Source: an uncultured bacterium (GTDB lineage Bacteria; Bacillota; Clostridia; Lachnospirales; Lachnospiraceae). Taken from it: 64,000 nt of DNA. The stretch spans positions 1-64,000 of the forward strand of contig CAJMQE010000007.1 of NCBI GenBank assembly GCA_905215405.1, given 5' to 3'. Positions 35,270 to 43,891 of this stretch are shown here, piece by piece (the stretch's first letter is position 1; every line of letters begins with the position of its first letter). The translations under genes were made by a program, and so were the position numbers. The notes under the pieces are model-generated. The model saw nothing but the letters and a program-made list of their open reading frames with translations, was not told where the DNA came from and searched no databases.

Positions 35270-35935
35270 ATGTTAAAGATAGAACATCTGAGTAAGACAT
35301 TTGGCAAAAAGCAGATACTGAAAGATGCTACATTTACTTTCCAGGAAGGTGGAATTTATTCACTGCTTGGTGGAAATGGCTCAGGACGTACAGTGTTATT
35401 ACAGTGTATTGCCAATGAATTGAGTTACGATGGCGGAACGATCACAGTTGATGGTGGATGGAGAGCTTCTCTGGCTTCCAAGCATTCAATATGGCCAGTA
35501 TATCTGACGGGCTACCAGCTGATCAAAACAATTTCCAGACATAAGGATGCAAATGAGATTCTGGATCGTGTGAATATTAGCATGGATATCCGGAATACAC
35601 TTATTAAAGAATATGATTTTACAACAAAGAAAAGACTGCAGCTGGCAATGTTTCTGGTGCAGAATCCTTATACAATGATTTTTGATGAACCATTTGATTA
35701 TTGTGATGAGGAATATATTGATGATTTCCTTCGTATTCTGCAAGAGGAAAAGGATAATCATATCATTATTATTTCAACAGGCCTTCTCGATATAGCAAAG
35801 AAAATTTCAGAAGATGTACTGGTCATCAGTGATGGTGAACTGACATTTGTTAAGAAGCATGAACTGGAGGTCGAAGAGATAGATAAGGCAATACAGGACA
35901 TGTTAGGGGAGGATGAAGATGAAGAATTTCATTAA
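35270..35935 (+). CDS. Degenerate ABC transporter ATP-binding protein
   Basis: A 221-residue ABC ATPase fold protein that has lost key residues. The Walker A reads GGNGSGRT, with Arg in place of the invariant Lys. The LSGGQ signature is replaced by TTKKRLQLAM. Walker B (YTMIFDEPF) remains. The H-loop His is missing (STGLLD instead of STH). It probably binds nucleotide weakly or is regulatory. It overlaps the start of the membrane protein gene, so the two are translationally coupled. The ATG at 35270 follows TTAGGAG; the frame opened at 35228 adds a non-family tail. Confidence 0.85.
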   Translation: MLKIEHLSKTFGKKQILKDATFTFQEGGIYSLLGGNGSGRTVLLQCIANELSYDGGTITVDGGWRASLASKHSIWPVYLTGYQLIKTISRHKDANEILDRVNISMDIRNTLIKEYDFTTKKRLQLAMFLVQNPYTMIFDEPFDYCDEEYIDDFLRILQEEKDNHIIIISTGLLDIAKKISEDVLVISDGELTFVKKHELEVEEIDKAIQDMLGEDEDEEFH

Positions 35936-36752
35936 TAATATGATGAACAATTTGTATATCACGAACAATATCCGGTATACAGAAGGTGCCAATATGCTGA
36001 TTTCGGCATTGATGAGGTCCCCCGCATTTTCAGACAAGGTGTCACAACACTGGTATCATGATGGGAAAAAGACCAAAGTTCTCAAAATTGTATCATTTGT
36101 GATAGATCAGATTTATGAATTCCTTAAGAAACTGCTCTTTGTAGCATTCTTTGTATATCTGCCATATCGGATACTTGGCAGCCTTTGTCCTAATATCCAT
36201 TCCAGTCAGGAAAGAACATCCATGTATATGTTTCTGATCATGTCTACATTTTGTGGCTCACTGGTCAATGGAACAATTGCGCAGATGACCGACAGGGATT
36301 ACCTGATGCTTCGTATTATGCGTCTGGATCCCGATATTTATTACAGATCCCGAATTTTTAACAAAATGATTATGGAGTTTGTTTATACAATTTTTGCACT
36401 GAGAATCTTTGGACTTGGATTTCGATATGCAATTCCGGTTTCCTTTATAACGATTGCACTCAGACCAGTAGGGGAACTGGTAAATTTATATGTACATGAT
36501 AAAATGAACTGGTTATATCAGAAGAAAGGGACAGTACATGGACTTTTGATGGTGCTGGCATTTATTATTGCCTATATTGTGCCTTATATTAATAGAAATG
36601 TTTCAACAGGATGGAATTTTATGAATTCAATTCTGGCAGTGATTCTGTTCGGAGCTATCGGAGCTTACACAGTATACAGATTATTGAATTACACTAGATT
36701 TGCAGATATTGCACAGGAAAATATTTATCTGCGCAGACAGGAACAGGCGTAA
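35919..36752 (+). CDS. Membrane protein, probable partner of the degenerate ABC ATPase
   Basis: A 277-residue protein that I cannot place in a named family. It has about five or six spans: about 58-85, 100-120, 150-190, 215-235 and 245-265. Spans in pairs and position right after an ATPase suggest a permease-like subunit. The ATG at 35919 is 6 bases after AGGGGAGG; the ATG at 35913 is too close to it. It overlaps the end of the ATPase gene by 17 bp. Confidence 0.75.
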   Translation: MKNFINNMMNNLYITNNIRYTEGANMLISALMRSPAFSDKVSQHWYHDGKKTKVLKIVSFVIDQIYEFLKKLLFVAFFVYLPYRILGSLCPNIHSSQERTSMYMFLIMSTFCGSLVNGTIAQMTDRDYLMLRIMRLDPDIYYRSRIFNKMIMEFVYTIFALRIFGLGFRYAIPVSFITIALRPVGELVNLYVHDKMNWLYQKKGTVHGLLMVLAFIIAYIVPYINRNVSTGWNFMNSILAVILFGAIGAYTVYRLLNYTRFADIAQENIYLRRQEQA

Positions 36753-36784
36753 TTTTTATAGAAAAGAAAGGTGGTGAATGGCTT

Positions 36785-38185
36785 ATGACGAATATAAAAA
36801 TAACAAAAGAAAAAGTATATTATGGACTGGTAACATTTGCAATGCTGGTCGTTGTGCTGATCATAGGCTATTCGACCATCTATAAAAATAAGCAGAGCAA
36901 ATTAAAGATCTCCACACAATACACATATAGTGTCAGAGTGGACGAGGCTGGAAATGTAGTCGAAGGAAATGAGACCATGGCAAGTCAGAATTCCGATTTT
37001 TCAGGAATAGATACTGCAAGTATGGCTAAAATATGGATTAAGAACTTTACTGCACAGTTTACACAGCAGTACATTCCACGCTCAAAAGGTCTCAAAGATG
37101 TTAAGATTGGCGATATTACAGTCTTAAACGAGGATGAGAAAGTTGTAAAGGTCTGCTTTTCAGCAGAAATGCAGAATGGAGAGTCTGATTATTTTTCTTC
37201 CTGGGGAGGATATCTGAGTGAAGGACGTTTGACCTGCGAATGGATCATTTCGTTCGAAATGGATGATCTCTATGATCATACAGCACAAATTTTCGTCAAG
37301 GACATTCAGATGCCACAGGATTATAGCGCGTCCAGGGTAAAGACTACTGAAAAGGCAGCATCAGTTTCATCAGCACGGGTGCAGGCGGTAGGTTCCTCTA
37401 GTTTATATGCGATTGAAGTGAAAAATGAAAAGGTGCTTGTCACATACGATGGTGGCGAAAAATGGAGCACAGTTCCAGTAGATTACAACAATTTCTGTGC
37501 TGGACGGGAAAAAGAAGCAGTACCACTGGATGATTCTTACCAGATCACTGATAATAAAGCAGTATTTCTTTATGGTGGTGTTGCAACAGATTCAGTAACT
37601 GTCCCGGTTACGATCATTTATTCAGATGATCATGGTGTGAACTGGACGACGAGTGTAATCTCGGATAGTATCACAACGGTAGATTATTATTATGTAGGAT
37701 TTTCCGATACACAGAATGGAAAAATCGTACTCTGCTATAAAGTAGGCAATAGAGAGGCGTCTGTTATCTTAAATACAACAGATGGCGGCGAAACATGGAA
37801 TGAAGTCGGAAGAGGTCCGGTCAACGATCTGATCAGTGGCGTAAACTTTATTGATGCGGATACTGGTTTTATACAATATACTTATGAAGAAAAAGAAGAT
37901 ACAAACCTCTATATGACTGCAGATGGTGGCGTGACATTTTCACCAGTGATTTTGGAAGCACAAACTTTAAATGATGTAACAGGAAAATATACTTGGGATA
38001 TGGTCTATAGAGATATTCAGGTTCCAGTAGATGATGGTAGTGGAACAATTTATTTATTGGTCAATCAGCTCGGTGATGTGAATTATGATGGCAATTCTAC
38101 GTCTGCAAGATACGAATCCAACGATAGGGGAAAGACGTGGAACTTCAGTAAAATAGCGGATCGGAACGCAGAAAAAGACAAATAA
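36785..38185 (+). CDS. Membrane-anchored BNR/Asp-box repeat protein
   Basis: A 466-residue extracellular protein with one N-terminal membrane anchor (about 13-33). It has repeated Asp-box motifs (S/TxDxGxxW): YDGGEKWS, SDDHGVNWT, TDGGETWNE, ADGGVTFSP and NDRGKTWN, indicating a beta-propeller like sialidases or YCF48 proteins. No sialidase arginine triad is obvious, so it may bind rather than cleave. It follows the membrane gene by 32 bp and is the third gene of the operon. Confidence 0.8.
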   Translation: MTNIKITKEKVYYGLVTFAMLVVVLIIGYSTIYKNKQSKLKISTQYTYSVRVDEAGNVVEGNETMASQNSDFSGIDTASMAKIWIKNFTAQFTQQYIPRSKGLKDVKIGDITVLNEDEKVVKVCFSAEMQNGESDYFSSWGGYLSEGRLTCEWIISFEMDDLYDHTAQIFVKDIQMPQDYSASRVKTTEKAASVSSARVQAVGSSSLYAIEVKNEKVLVTYDGGEKWSTVPVDYNNFCAGREKEAVPLDDSYQITDNKAVFLYGGVATDSVTVPVTIIYSDDHGVNWTTSVISDSITTVDYYYVGFSDTQNGKIVLCYKVGNREASVILNTTDGGETWNEVGRGPVNDLISGVNFIDADTGFIQYTYEEKEDTNLYMTADGGVTFSPVILEAQTLNDVTGKYTWDMVYRDIQVPVDDGSGTIYLLVNQLGDVNYDGNSTSARYESNDRGKTWNFSKIADRNAEKDK

Positions 38186-38217
38186 AATAAAAAAATAAAA
38201 AAAGTTTAAGAAAAGTG

Positions 38218-38247
38218 TTGACAAATGACATATATAGAGTGTATACT
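38218..38247 (+). promoter_or_regulatory. Promoter of the tRNA-Val/tRNA-Met pair
   Basis: TTGACA (38218-38223), an 18-bp spacer and TATACT (38242-38247), about 50 bp before the first tRNA. Confidence 0.88.
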
Positions 38248-38297
38248 AAGCAAGTCAGTTCGGCAAGGAACTAAAAACTGAAAGAACTGATTGATAT

Positions 38298-38370
38298 GGG
38301 ATCATAGCTCAGCTGGGAGAGCATCTGCCTTACAAGCAGAGGGTCATAGGTTCGAGCCCTATTGGTCCCA
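38298..38370 (+). tRNA. tRNA-Val(TAC)
   Basis: A 73-nt cloverleaf: acceptor GGGATCA/TGGTCCC, anticodon stem TCTGC/GCAGA with loop CTTACAA (anticodon TAC), T-loop TTCGAGC. The CCA end is not encoded. Confidence 0.98.
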
Positions 38371-38390
38371 TACAGTTAAAAAAATAATAT

Positions 38391-38464
38391 GGCGAGATAG
38401 CTCAGTTGGCTAGAGCACATGGTTCATACCCATGGTGTCGAGGGTTCGAATCCCCCTCTCGCTA
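38391..38464 (+). tRNA. tRNA-Met(CAT), elongator type
   Basis: A 74-nt cloverleaf with anticodon stem CATGG/CCATG and loop TTCATAC (anticodon CAT). It lacks the three G-C pairs of initiator tRNA, so it is elongator tRNA-Met or possibly the lysidine-modified Ile2 tRNA. CCA is not encoded. Confidence 0.95.
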
Positions 38465-38475
38465 CTACAGTGAAG

Positions 38476-38504
38476 AACATCCTGAAGCATTCAGGATGTT
38501 TTTT
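38476..38504 (+). terminator. Terminator of the tRNA pair
   Basis: An 11-bp stem AACATCCTGAA/TTCAGGATGTT with a GCA loop and six T. Confidence 0.95.
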
Positions 38505-38697
38505 CGTATACTGAGAAAAAACGTGCAACAGGATCACGTAAATTTCCAATTAATGTTTTGCGTATTTTGAAATTCTGTTATAGAATAAAGTTGTCGAAAA
38601 TAAATCGTATTTTGTAAAAAAGTCTTATGATATGTTTTCTTAATATAGAAGAAAGACCAAAGTGATGATACGATTGCAAATAAAGTGAGGTATTAAA

Positions 38698-39258
38698 ATG
38701 AGAGTAGGAATGGGCTATGATGTGCATAAGCTTGTAGAAGGCAGGAAACTGATCCTTGGTGGAGTTACGATTCCATATGAAAAAGGATTGCTAGGACATT
38801 CTGATGCGGATGTAATCTTACATGCCATTATGGATGCACTGCTGGGAGCAGCTGCACTTGGTGATATTGGAAAGCATTTTCCAGATACAGACGAAAGATA
38901 CGAAGGAGCTTCTAGTATTGAGCTGTTAAAGCATGTTGGAAAGATGCTTGACGAGAAGAACTTCATTATTGAAAATATTGACGGTACAATTATTGCGCAG
39001 AGACCAAAGATGAGGCCTTATATCGATCAGATGCGTGAAAATATTGCAAAAGCTTTGAAAATTGATATCGATCAGGTAAATATTAAGGCTACAACAGAGG
39101 AAGGCCTTGGCTTTACAGGAACAGGAGAGGGCATATCATCACAGGCAATCGCCTCTATTTCTCCCGTATCCAATTATGTGTATGAAAATTCAGCACAGGT
39201 TGGCGGAGAGTGTGGCGGCTGTAGTGGTTGCAGTGGTTGCAGTAAAAAACAGGATTAA
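38698..39258 (+). CDS. ispF: 2-C-methyl-D-erythritol 2,4-cyclodiphosphate synthase with Cys-rich tail
   Basis: The fifth enzyme of the MEP isoprenoid pathway. The core is normal: zinc ligands in GYDVH and GHSDADVILHAIMDA, and DIGKHFPDTD and TTEEGLGFTGTGEGI further on. IspF is normally about 157 residues; this one has 186. The extra C-terminus ends in VGGECGGCSGCSGCSKKQD, with four Cys at three-residue spacing. That tail may bind metal or be a repeat-derived extension. The final bases repeat past the stop. GTGAGG precedes the ATG. Confidence 0.95.
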   Translation: MRVGMGYDVHKLVEGRKLILGGVTIPYEKGLLGHSDADVILHAIMDALLGAAALGDIGKHFPDTDERYEGASSIELLKHVGKMLDEKNFIIENIDGTIIAQRPKMRPYIDQMRENIAKALKIDIDQVNIKATTEEGLGFTGTGEGISSQAIASISPVSNYVYENSAQVGGECGGCSGCSGCSKKQD

Positions 39259-39276
39259 AGAACAGGATTATAGAAC
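39248..39276. repeat. 13-bp repeat spanning the ispF stop codon
   Basis: AACAGGATTAAAG (39248-39260, containing the ispF stop) is followed directly by AACAGGATTATAG (39261-39273) and the start of a third, AACGG. Confidence 0.8.
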
Positions 39277-39316
39277 GGTAGAGGAGCAACGTCATACAAA
39301 TAGTTGAGAAAAAGTA

Positions 39317-39345
39317 TTGACAAATCCCTACTGTTTGAATAGACT
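39317..39345 (+). promoter_or_regulatory. Promoter of the cysE operon
   Basis: TTGACA (39317-39322), a 17-bp spacer and TAGACT (39340-39345). Transcription would start near 39352 at the head of the T-box leader. Confidence 0.88.
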
Positions 39346-39379
39346 AAATATATATTGTTTCGAATATTTAGGAATAATG

Positions 39380-39634
39380 TAGCAATTTCATAATTAAATG
39401 CATGGAACGAAGAAAGTAGTTTATGTGAAAGCATCAGAGAGGAACTGTCACTGGCTGAAAGCAGTTCTTGTGGAAATGTATACGAAGTGCATTCGGGAGC
39501 AGGTTCGAAGAATAATAGTATTCGAATCCGTGTAATTACGTTAACAATTTTGAGTGAAGACAGGAGAACTGTCTTTAGTAGAGTGGAACCGCGGATTATT
39601 CGTCTCTAATCAGAGATGAATAATCCTTTTTTGT
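39380..39634 (+). promoter_or_regulatory. Cysteine T-box riboswitch leader
   Basis: A classic T-box: Stem I with AAGAAAGTAG near 39410 and the GGCTG region near 39453, a specifier loop with TGC (39488-39490, Cys codon) in CGAAGTGCATTCG, and the T-box bulge AGAGTGGAACCGCGG (39580-39594). A terminator pairs 39593-39607 with 39612-39626 before a T-run. Uncharged tRNA-Cys should stabilise the antiterminator and turn on cysE and cysS. It is the only control visible before cysE. Confidence 0.95.
39593..39632 (+). terminator. Terminator of the Cys T-box
   Basis: A 15-bp stem with AATC loop followed by at least six T. Its left arm overlaps the T-box sequence, as required for the antiterminator switch. 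Confidence 0.95.
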
Positions 39635-39689
39635 TTTTTAGATATAACGAAATAAGGTTTCTTTTGTACTTGTTTAAAAGGAGACGAAA

Positions 39690-40361
39690 ATGGGATATAT
39701 TAAGTATGTAAAACAGGAAATTGCAGTAATCAAGGACAGAGATCCTGCAATTAAATCAAGCTGGGAAGTCTTTCTGTATCCAAGTTTCAAAGCGATTCTA
39801 AAGTACAGGACCGCTCATAAACTGTATCAGAGAAAGCATTATTTCCTGGCAAGACTGATCTCTCAGCGTGCAGCAAGGAAGACTGGAATTGAAATTCATC
39901 CAGGCGCTAAGATCGGAGAAGGCTTTTTTATCGATCATGGCCATGGGGTCGTAATTGGTGAAACTGCAATCATTGGAGATAATGTGACATTATACCAGGG
40001 TGTAACGCTGGGAGGAACCGGAAAAGAAAAAGGAAAGAGACATCCAACCGTCGGGAACAATGTTCTGATCGGTGCAGGAGCAAAGATCCTCGGATCTTTC
40101 ACAATCGGCGATAATTCAAAAATAGGTGCTGGTTCAGTCGTATTAAAGGATGTTCCACCCAATAGTACGGTAGTCGGTGTGCCAGGTCGTGTTGTCAGCC
40201 AGGTACCTGCCAATATTAAGAATGATCTGGATCAGATTCATTTACCAGATCCTGTTATGAATGAAATTACGGAACTGAGAGAAGAAAATGTCAAACTGAA
40301 GTCTGAACTTGACAGAATCTGCAGAAAATGTGACCGTGTGAATGGAAAAGAGAAAGAATAG
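39690..40361 (+). CDS. cysE: Serine O-acetyltransferase
   Basis: Acetylates serine with acetyl-CoA, the first step of cysteine synthesis. A 223-residue left-handed beta-helix protein of hexapeptide repeats. GIEIHPGAKIGEGFFIDHGHGVVIGE-type signature is present, with the catalytic His in IDHGHG and the VTLGGTGK loop. A charged C-terminal helix ends in CRKCDRVNGKEKE. It is the first gene after the Cys T-box, so it is made when tRNA-Cys is uncharged. AAAAGGAGACGAAA precedes the ATG. Confidence 0.97.
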   Translation: MGYIKYVKQEIAVIKDRDPAIKSSWEVFLYPSFKAILKYRTAHKLYQRKHYFLARLISQRAARKTGIEIHPGAKIGEGFFIDHGHGVVIGETAIIGDNVTLYQGVTLGGTGKEKGKRHPTVGNNVLIGAGAKILGSFTIGDNSKIGAGSVVLKDVPPNSTVVGVPGRVVSQVPANIKNDLDQIHLPDPVMNEITELREENVKLKSELDRICRKCDRVNGKEKE

Positions 40362-40460
40362 CTGAGAGTCATAGAAGAATCTGAAAAGTTGCAAAGCACA
40401 ATTTGCAGAGTCACAGAGTACAAGACAAATGAAAGCTGAATAAATGAATGGAGGAATATA

Positions 40461-41867
40461 ATGAAGATCTACAATACATTGACAAGAAAAAAAGAAGAAT
40501 TTGAACCATTAAATCCTGGAAAGGTAAATATGTATGTATGCGGTCCTACTGTATACAATCTGATCCATATTGGAAATGCACGTCCAATGATCTGTTTTGA
40601 TACAGTAAGAAGATATATGCTTTATAAAGGATATGAGGTTAATTATGTCTCTAACTTTACAGATGTAGATGATAAAATCATCAAGAAAGCGAATGAAGAA
40701 GGTGTTGACTCATCTGTTATTTCAGAAAGATATATCGAAGAATGTAAAAAAGATATGCAGGGAATGAATATCCTTCCAGCAACAAAGCATCCACTTGCGA
40801 CCCAGGAAATCGATGGAATGATTTCTATGATTCAGACACTGGTAGACAAGGGATATGCCTATAATGTAAATGGTACTGTTTATTTCAGAACCAAAAAATT
40901 TGATGGATATGGAAAACTGAGTAAAAAGAATATTGACGATCTGGAAGCAGGACACAGAGAGATTAAAGTCGCAGGAGAAGATCAGAAGGAAGATCCACTT
41001 GATTTCGTTCTCTGGAAGCCTAAGAAAGAAGGAGAACCATCCTGGAAATCACCATGGAGCGATGGTCGTCCGGGCTGGCACATAGAATGCTCAGTTATGT
41101 CAAAAAAATATCTGAGTGATGAAATTGATATTCATGCAGGCGGAGAAGATCTGATCTTCCCTCACCATGAAAATGAAATTGCACAGAGTGAAGCTGCGAA
41201 TGGTGTTGAATTTGCAAAATACTGGATGCATAATGCGTTCTTAAATATCGATAATAAGAAGATGTCAAAATCTCTCGGCAATTTCTTTACAGTTCGTGAT
41301 ATTGCTAAAGAATATGATCTGCAGGTCCTTCGTTTCTTTATGCTGAGTGCACACTACAGAAGTCCAATCAATTTCAGCAGAGATCTGATGGAAGCTTCCA
41401 AGAGTGGTCTTGAAAGAATCATGACAGCTGTTACAAACCTGAATCATTTAGTGGAAGCTGCAACAGATACGAAGATGACGGAAGAAGAAATAGCTTTATT
41501 TGAAAAGACAAATGAATTTGTAACTGATTTTGAAACAGCAATGGAAGATGACTTTAATACAGCAGATGCAATTGCAGCTATCTTTGATCTCGTTAAGTTT
41601 GCAAATTCCAATAGTTCATCAGCAAATACAACAGCATATCTGAAGGCTCTTGTTGACAGAATTGTGAAACTGAGCGACGTTTTAGGTCTGAAGGTAGTTA
41701 AAGAGGAAGAAATGCTCGACGAAAAAATCGATGCACTGATCGAGGAAAGACAGCAGGCTAGAAAAGACAGAAACTTTGCAAGAGCAGATGAAATTCGTGA
41801 CTTACTGATCGAAAAAGGGATTGTTCTCGAAGACACAAGAGAAGGCGTAAGATGGAAGAGAAAATAA
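40461..41867 (+). CDS. cysS: Cysteinyl-tRNA synthetase
   Basis: A class I synthetase that charges tRNA-Cys. The 468-residue protein has zinc ligands starting with Cys in MYVCGPTVYN, HIGN (HIGH) and KMSKS in DNKKMSKSLGN. The zinc-binding HIECSVMS and GGEDLIFPHHENE motifs follow. It lies 100 bp after cysE, so both are under the same T-box. TGGAGG precedes the ATG. The stop overlaps the mrnC start. Confidence 0.98.
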   Translation: MKIYNTLTRKKEEFEPLNPGKVNMYVCGPTVYNLIHIGNARPMICFDTVRRYMLYKGYEVNYVSNFTDVDDKIIKKANEEGVDSSVISERYIEECKKDMQGMNILPATKHPLATQEIDGMISMIQTLVDKGYAYNVNGTVYFRTKKFDGYGKLSKKNIDDLEAGHREIKVAGEDQKEDPLDFVLWKPKKEGEPSWKSPWSDGRPGWHIECSVMSKKYLSDEIDIHAGGEDLIFPHHENEIAQSEAANGVEFAKYWMHNAFLNIDNKKMSKSLGNFFTVRDIAKEYDLQVLRFFMLSAHYRSPINFSRDLMEASKSGLERIMTAVTNLNHLVEAATDTKMTEEEIALFEKTNEFVTDFETAMEDDFNTADAIAAIFDLVKFANSNSSSANTTAYLKALVDRIVKLSDVLGLKVVKEEEMLDEKIDALIEERQQARKDRNFARADEIRDLLIEKGIVLEDTREGVRWKRK

Positions 41868-42355
41868 TGACAAATGGAAAAAACACAGAGCAAGCAGAAG
41901 CTTTGGACTGCGTAGAAAATACAGAGGATCTGATGGCTGCTATGAAAAAAACGCTGCAGTTAAAAGAGGTGGATGCAGGGATGTATTCCCCTCTGGTCCT
42001 TGCTTATATTGGTGATGATATCTATGATCTTGTTATCAGGACTTATCTGCTCAATAAAGGCAATATGCAGGTCAATAAGATAAATAAACATGCAAATGCC
42101 CTGGTAAAGGCACAGACACAGTCAGAGATGATTAAATATATGGAACCAGTGATGACGGAACAGGAACTCAGTGTATACAAGCGTGGAAGAAATGCTAAAT
42201 CTGTAACCACAGCAAAAAATGCAACAGTTAACGACTACAGAAGAGCAACGGGCTTTGAAGCGCTGATGGGATATCTGTATCTGTGTGGAAAATATGAAAG
42301 AATGATGGAACTCATCAGAGTCAGTCTTGCCGGTATCGGTGAGATTAAGGAATAG
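41867..42355 (+). CDS. mrnC: Mini-ribonuclease III
   Basis: A single-domain RNase III (no dsRNA-binding domain) that matures 23S rRNA ends in B. subtilis. The 162-residue protein has the acidic motif YIGDDIYDLVIRTYLL (catalytic Asp residues) and the RGRNAK segment typical of MrnC, with the second acidic site in TGFEALMGYLYL. The ATG at 41867 overlaps the cysS stop (TAATG); an in-frame ATG at 41852 inside cysS is an alternative. Gene order cysS-mrnC-rlmB matches B. subtilis. Confidence 0.95.
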   Translation: MTNGKNTEQAEALDCVENTEDLMAAMKKTLQLKEVDAGMYSPLVLAYIGDDIYDLVIRTYLLNKGNMQVNKINKHANALVKAQTQSEMIKYMEPVMTEQELSVYKRGRNAKSVTTAKNATVNDYRRATGFEALMGYLYLCGKYERMMELIRVSLAGIGEIKE

Positions 42356-42363
42356 GAGAATTT

Positions 42364-43104
42364 ATGAGATATAAAGAATTTACAATAGAAGGTCGTAATG
42401 CGGTACTGGAAGCATTTCGTTCCGGTAAAACGATCGATAAGCTTTTTGTACTTGATGGATGTCAGGATGGACCAGTCAGAACAATTGTAAAAGAAGCAAA
42501 AAAGACGGATACAATTATTAGTTTTGTAGATAAAGAACGACTGGATAATATGTCAGAGACAGGCAAACATCAGGGAGCTATGGCTTATGCTGCAGCCTAT
42601 GAATATGCAGAAGTAGAAGATATTCTCAAAGCGGCACAGGAAAAAGGGGAAGATCCATTTATATTTATTCTGGATGGCATCGAAGACCCTCACAATCTTG
42701 GTGCTATTATCAGAACGGCAAACCTTGCCGGAGCACATGGTGTAATTATTCCAAAGAGAAGAGCGGTTGGACTGACAGCAACAGTTGCAAAGACAAGTGC
42801 GGGTGCGTTGAATTATACTCCAGTTGCCAAAGTGACAAATCTGACAAGAACAATCGAAGAACTCAAGGAAAAAGGACTCTGGTTCGTATGTGCAGACATG
42901 GGTGGTGAAGTGATGTACAAACAGAATCTGAAAGGACCAATTGGCCTTGTAATTGGAAATGAAGGAGAAGGAGTCAGCCGTCTTGTAAAAGAAAAGTGTG
43001 ATTTTATTACTTCTATTCCGATGAAAGGTGATATTGATTCCTTAAATGCTTCTGTTGCTGCAGGTGTGCTGGCATTCGAGATCGTAAGACAGAGAATGAT
43101 GTAG
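42364..43104 (+). CDS. rlmB: 23S rRNA guanosine-2'-O-methyltransferase RlmB
   Basis: A SPOUT methyltransferase that modifies G2251 of 23S rRNA. In its 246 residues the N-terminal RNA-binding domain (about 1-80) precedes the knotted domain with LDGIEDPHNLGAIIRTA, VIGNEGEGVSRL and IPMKGDIDSLNASVAAG, the three TrmH-family motifs. It begins 8 bp after mrnC behind TAGGAG and belongs to the same operon. Confidence 0.97.
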   Translation: MRYKEFTIEGRNAVLEAFRSGKTIDKLFVLDGCQDGPVRTIVKEAKKTDTIISFVDKERLDNMSETGKHQGAMAYAAAYEYAEVEDILKAAQEKGEDPFIFILDGIEDPHNLGAIIRTANLAGAHGVIIPKRRAVGLTATVAKTSAGALNYTPVAKVTNLTRTIEELKEKGLWFVCADMGGEVMYKQNLKGPIGLVIGNEGEGVSRLVKEKCDFITSIPMKGDIDSLNASVAAGVLAFEIVRQRMM

Positions 43105-43171
43105 GGTCAACAGTGAAACAGTGAGTCAATGTGGATGATGTAGCGGTAGACACTGATATGGGGTGATGGCT

Positions 43172-43783
43172 ATGGAGAGATTTCGGGGACTGAGTGATGA
43201 AAAATTAATTCAGTTGTACAAGGATGGCAGTGAGTTTGCAATCGACTGTCTCTTTGAAAAGTATAAGAATCTTGTGCGTAAGAAGGCAAGAGCGATGTAT
43301 ATTGTGGGCGGCGATAATGATGACCTGATTCAGGAGGGGATGATTGGCTTATATAAGGCGATCAGAGACTATGACCAGGAAAAGGAGGCTTCTTTTATGA
43401 CCTTTGCAAGTATGTGTATTAACAGACAGATGTGCACGGCTGTGACGGTCTCTAACAGAAAGAAGCATATGCCACTCAATGGATACGTTTCACTAGATGT
43501 GCCAGTCGTAAACAATAATAACGATGAAACAGCACATTTACTGGATGTGATACACAATGATGTCGAACAGAATCCGGAGAAGCTTTTTATTGATCAGGAG
43601 AGCGTAGATAACATTGAGAAGAGTTTTGGCGAAGTGCTGAGCAGTTATGAACAGCAGGTGCTGTCCTTACAGCTGGATGGATATGATTATATGCAGATCG
43701 CGAAGAAACTTGATAAGCCTCCAAAATCAGTGGATAACGCACTTCAGCGAATCAGAAACAAACTTAATCATGTGATATCCTAG
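43172..43783 (+). CDS. sigH: RNA polymerase sporulation sigma factor SigH
   Basis: A 203-residue sigma-70-type factor that turns on early sporulation and stationary-phase genes. Region 2 is clear (FEKYKNLVRKKARAMYIVGG, then DDLIQEGMIGLYKAIRDYD) and region 4 ends in YMQIAKKLDKPPKSVDNAL. The ATG at 43172 is preferred over the GTG at 43163 and ATG at 43166 because GGGGTGAT is spaced for it. In B. subtilis sigH follows the same genes, but with yacP between; yacP is absent here, and rpmG-secE-nusG do not follow. Confidence 0.96.
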   Translation: MERFRGLSDEKLIQLYKDGSEFAIDCLFEKYKNLVRKKARAMYIVGGDNDDLIQEGMIGLYKAIRDYDQEKEASFMTFASMCINRQMCTAVTVSNRKKHMPLNGYVSLDVPVVNNNNDETAHLLDVIHNDVEQNPEKLFIDQESVDNIEKSFGEVLSSYEQQVLSLQLDGYDYMQIAKKLDKPPKSVDNALQRIRNKLNHVIS

Positions 43784-43841
43784 AAAAAGAGAGAAGAGTC
43801 TATTATAAGGCGATCTTTTCCTTTTGACAGGGAATCTTTTA

Positions 43842-43870
43842 TTGACAAATTGGACCGAATATACTATCAT
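43842..43870 (+). promoter_or_regulatory. Promoter of tRNA-Thr overlapped by a palindrome
   Basis: TTGACA (43842-43847), a 17-bp spacer and TATCAT (43865-43870). The -10 sits inside a perfect 16-bp palindrome, ACTATCATATGATAGT (43863-43878), which may be an operator or chance. Confidence 0.75.
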
Positions 43871-43891
43871 ATGATAGTGACATTTGGTCAT

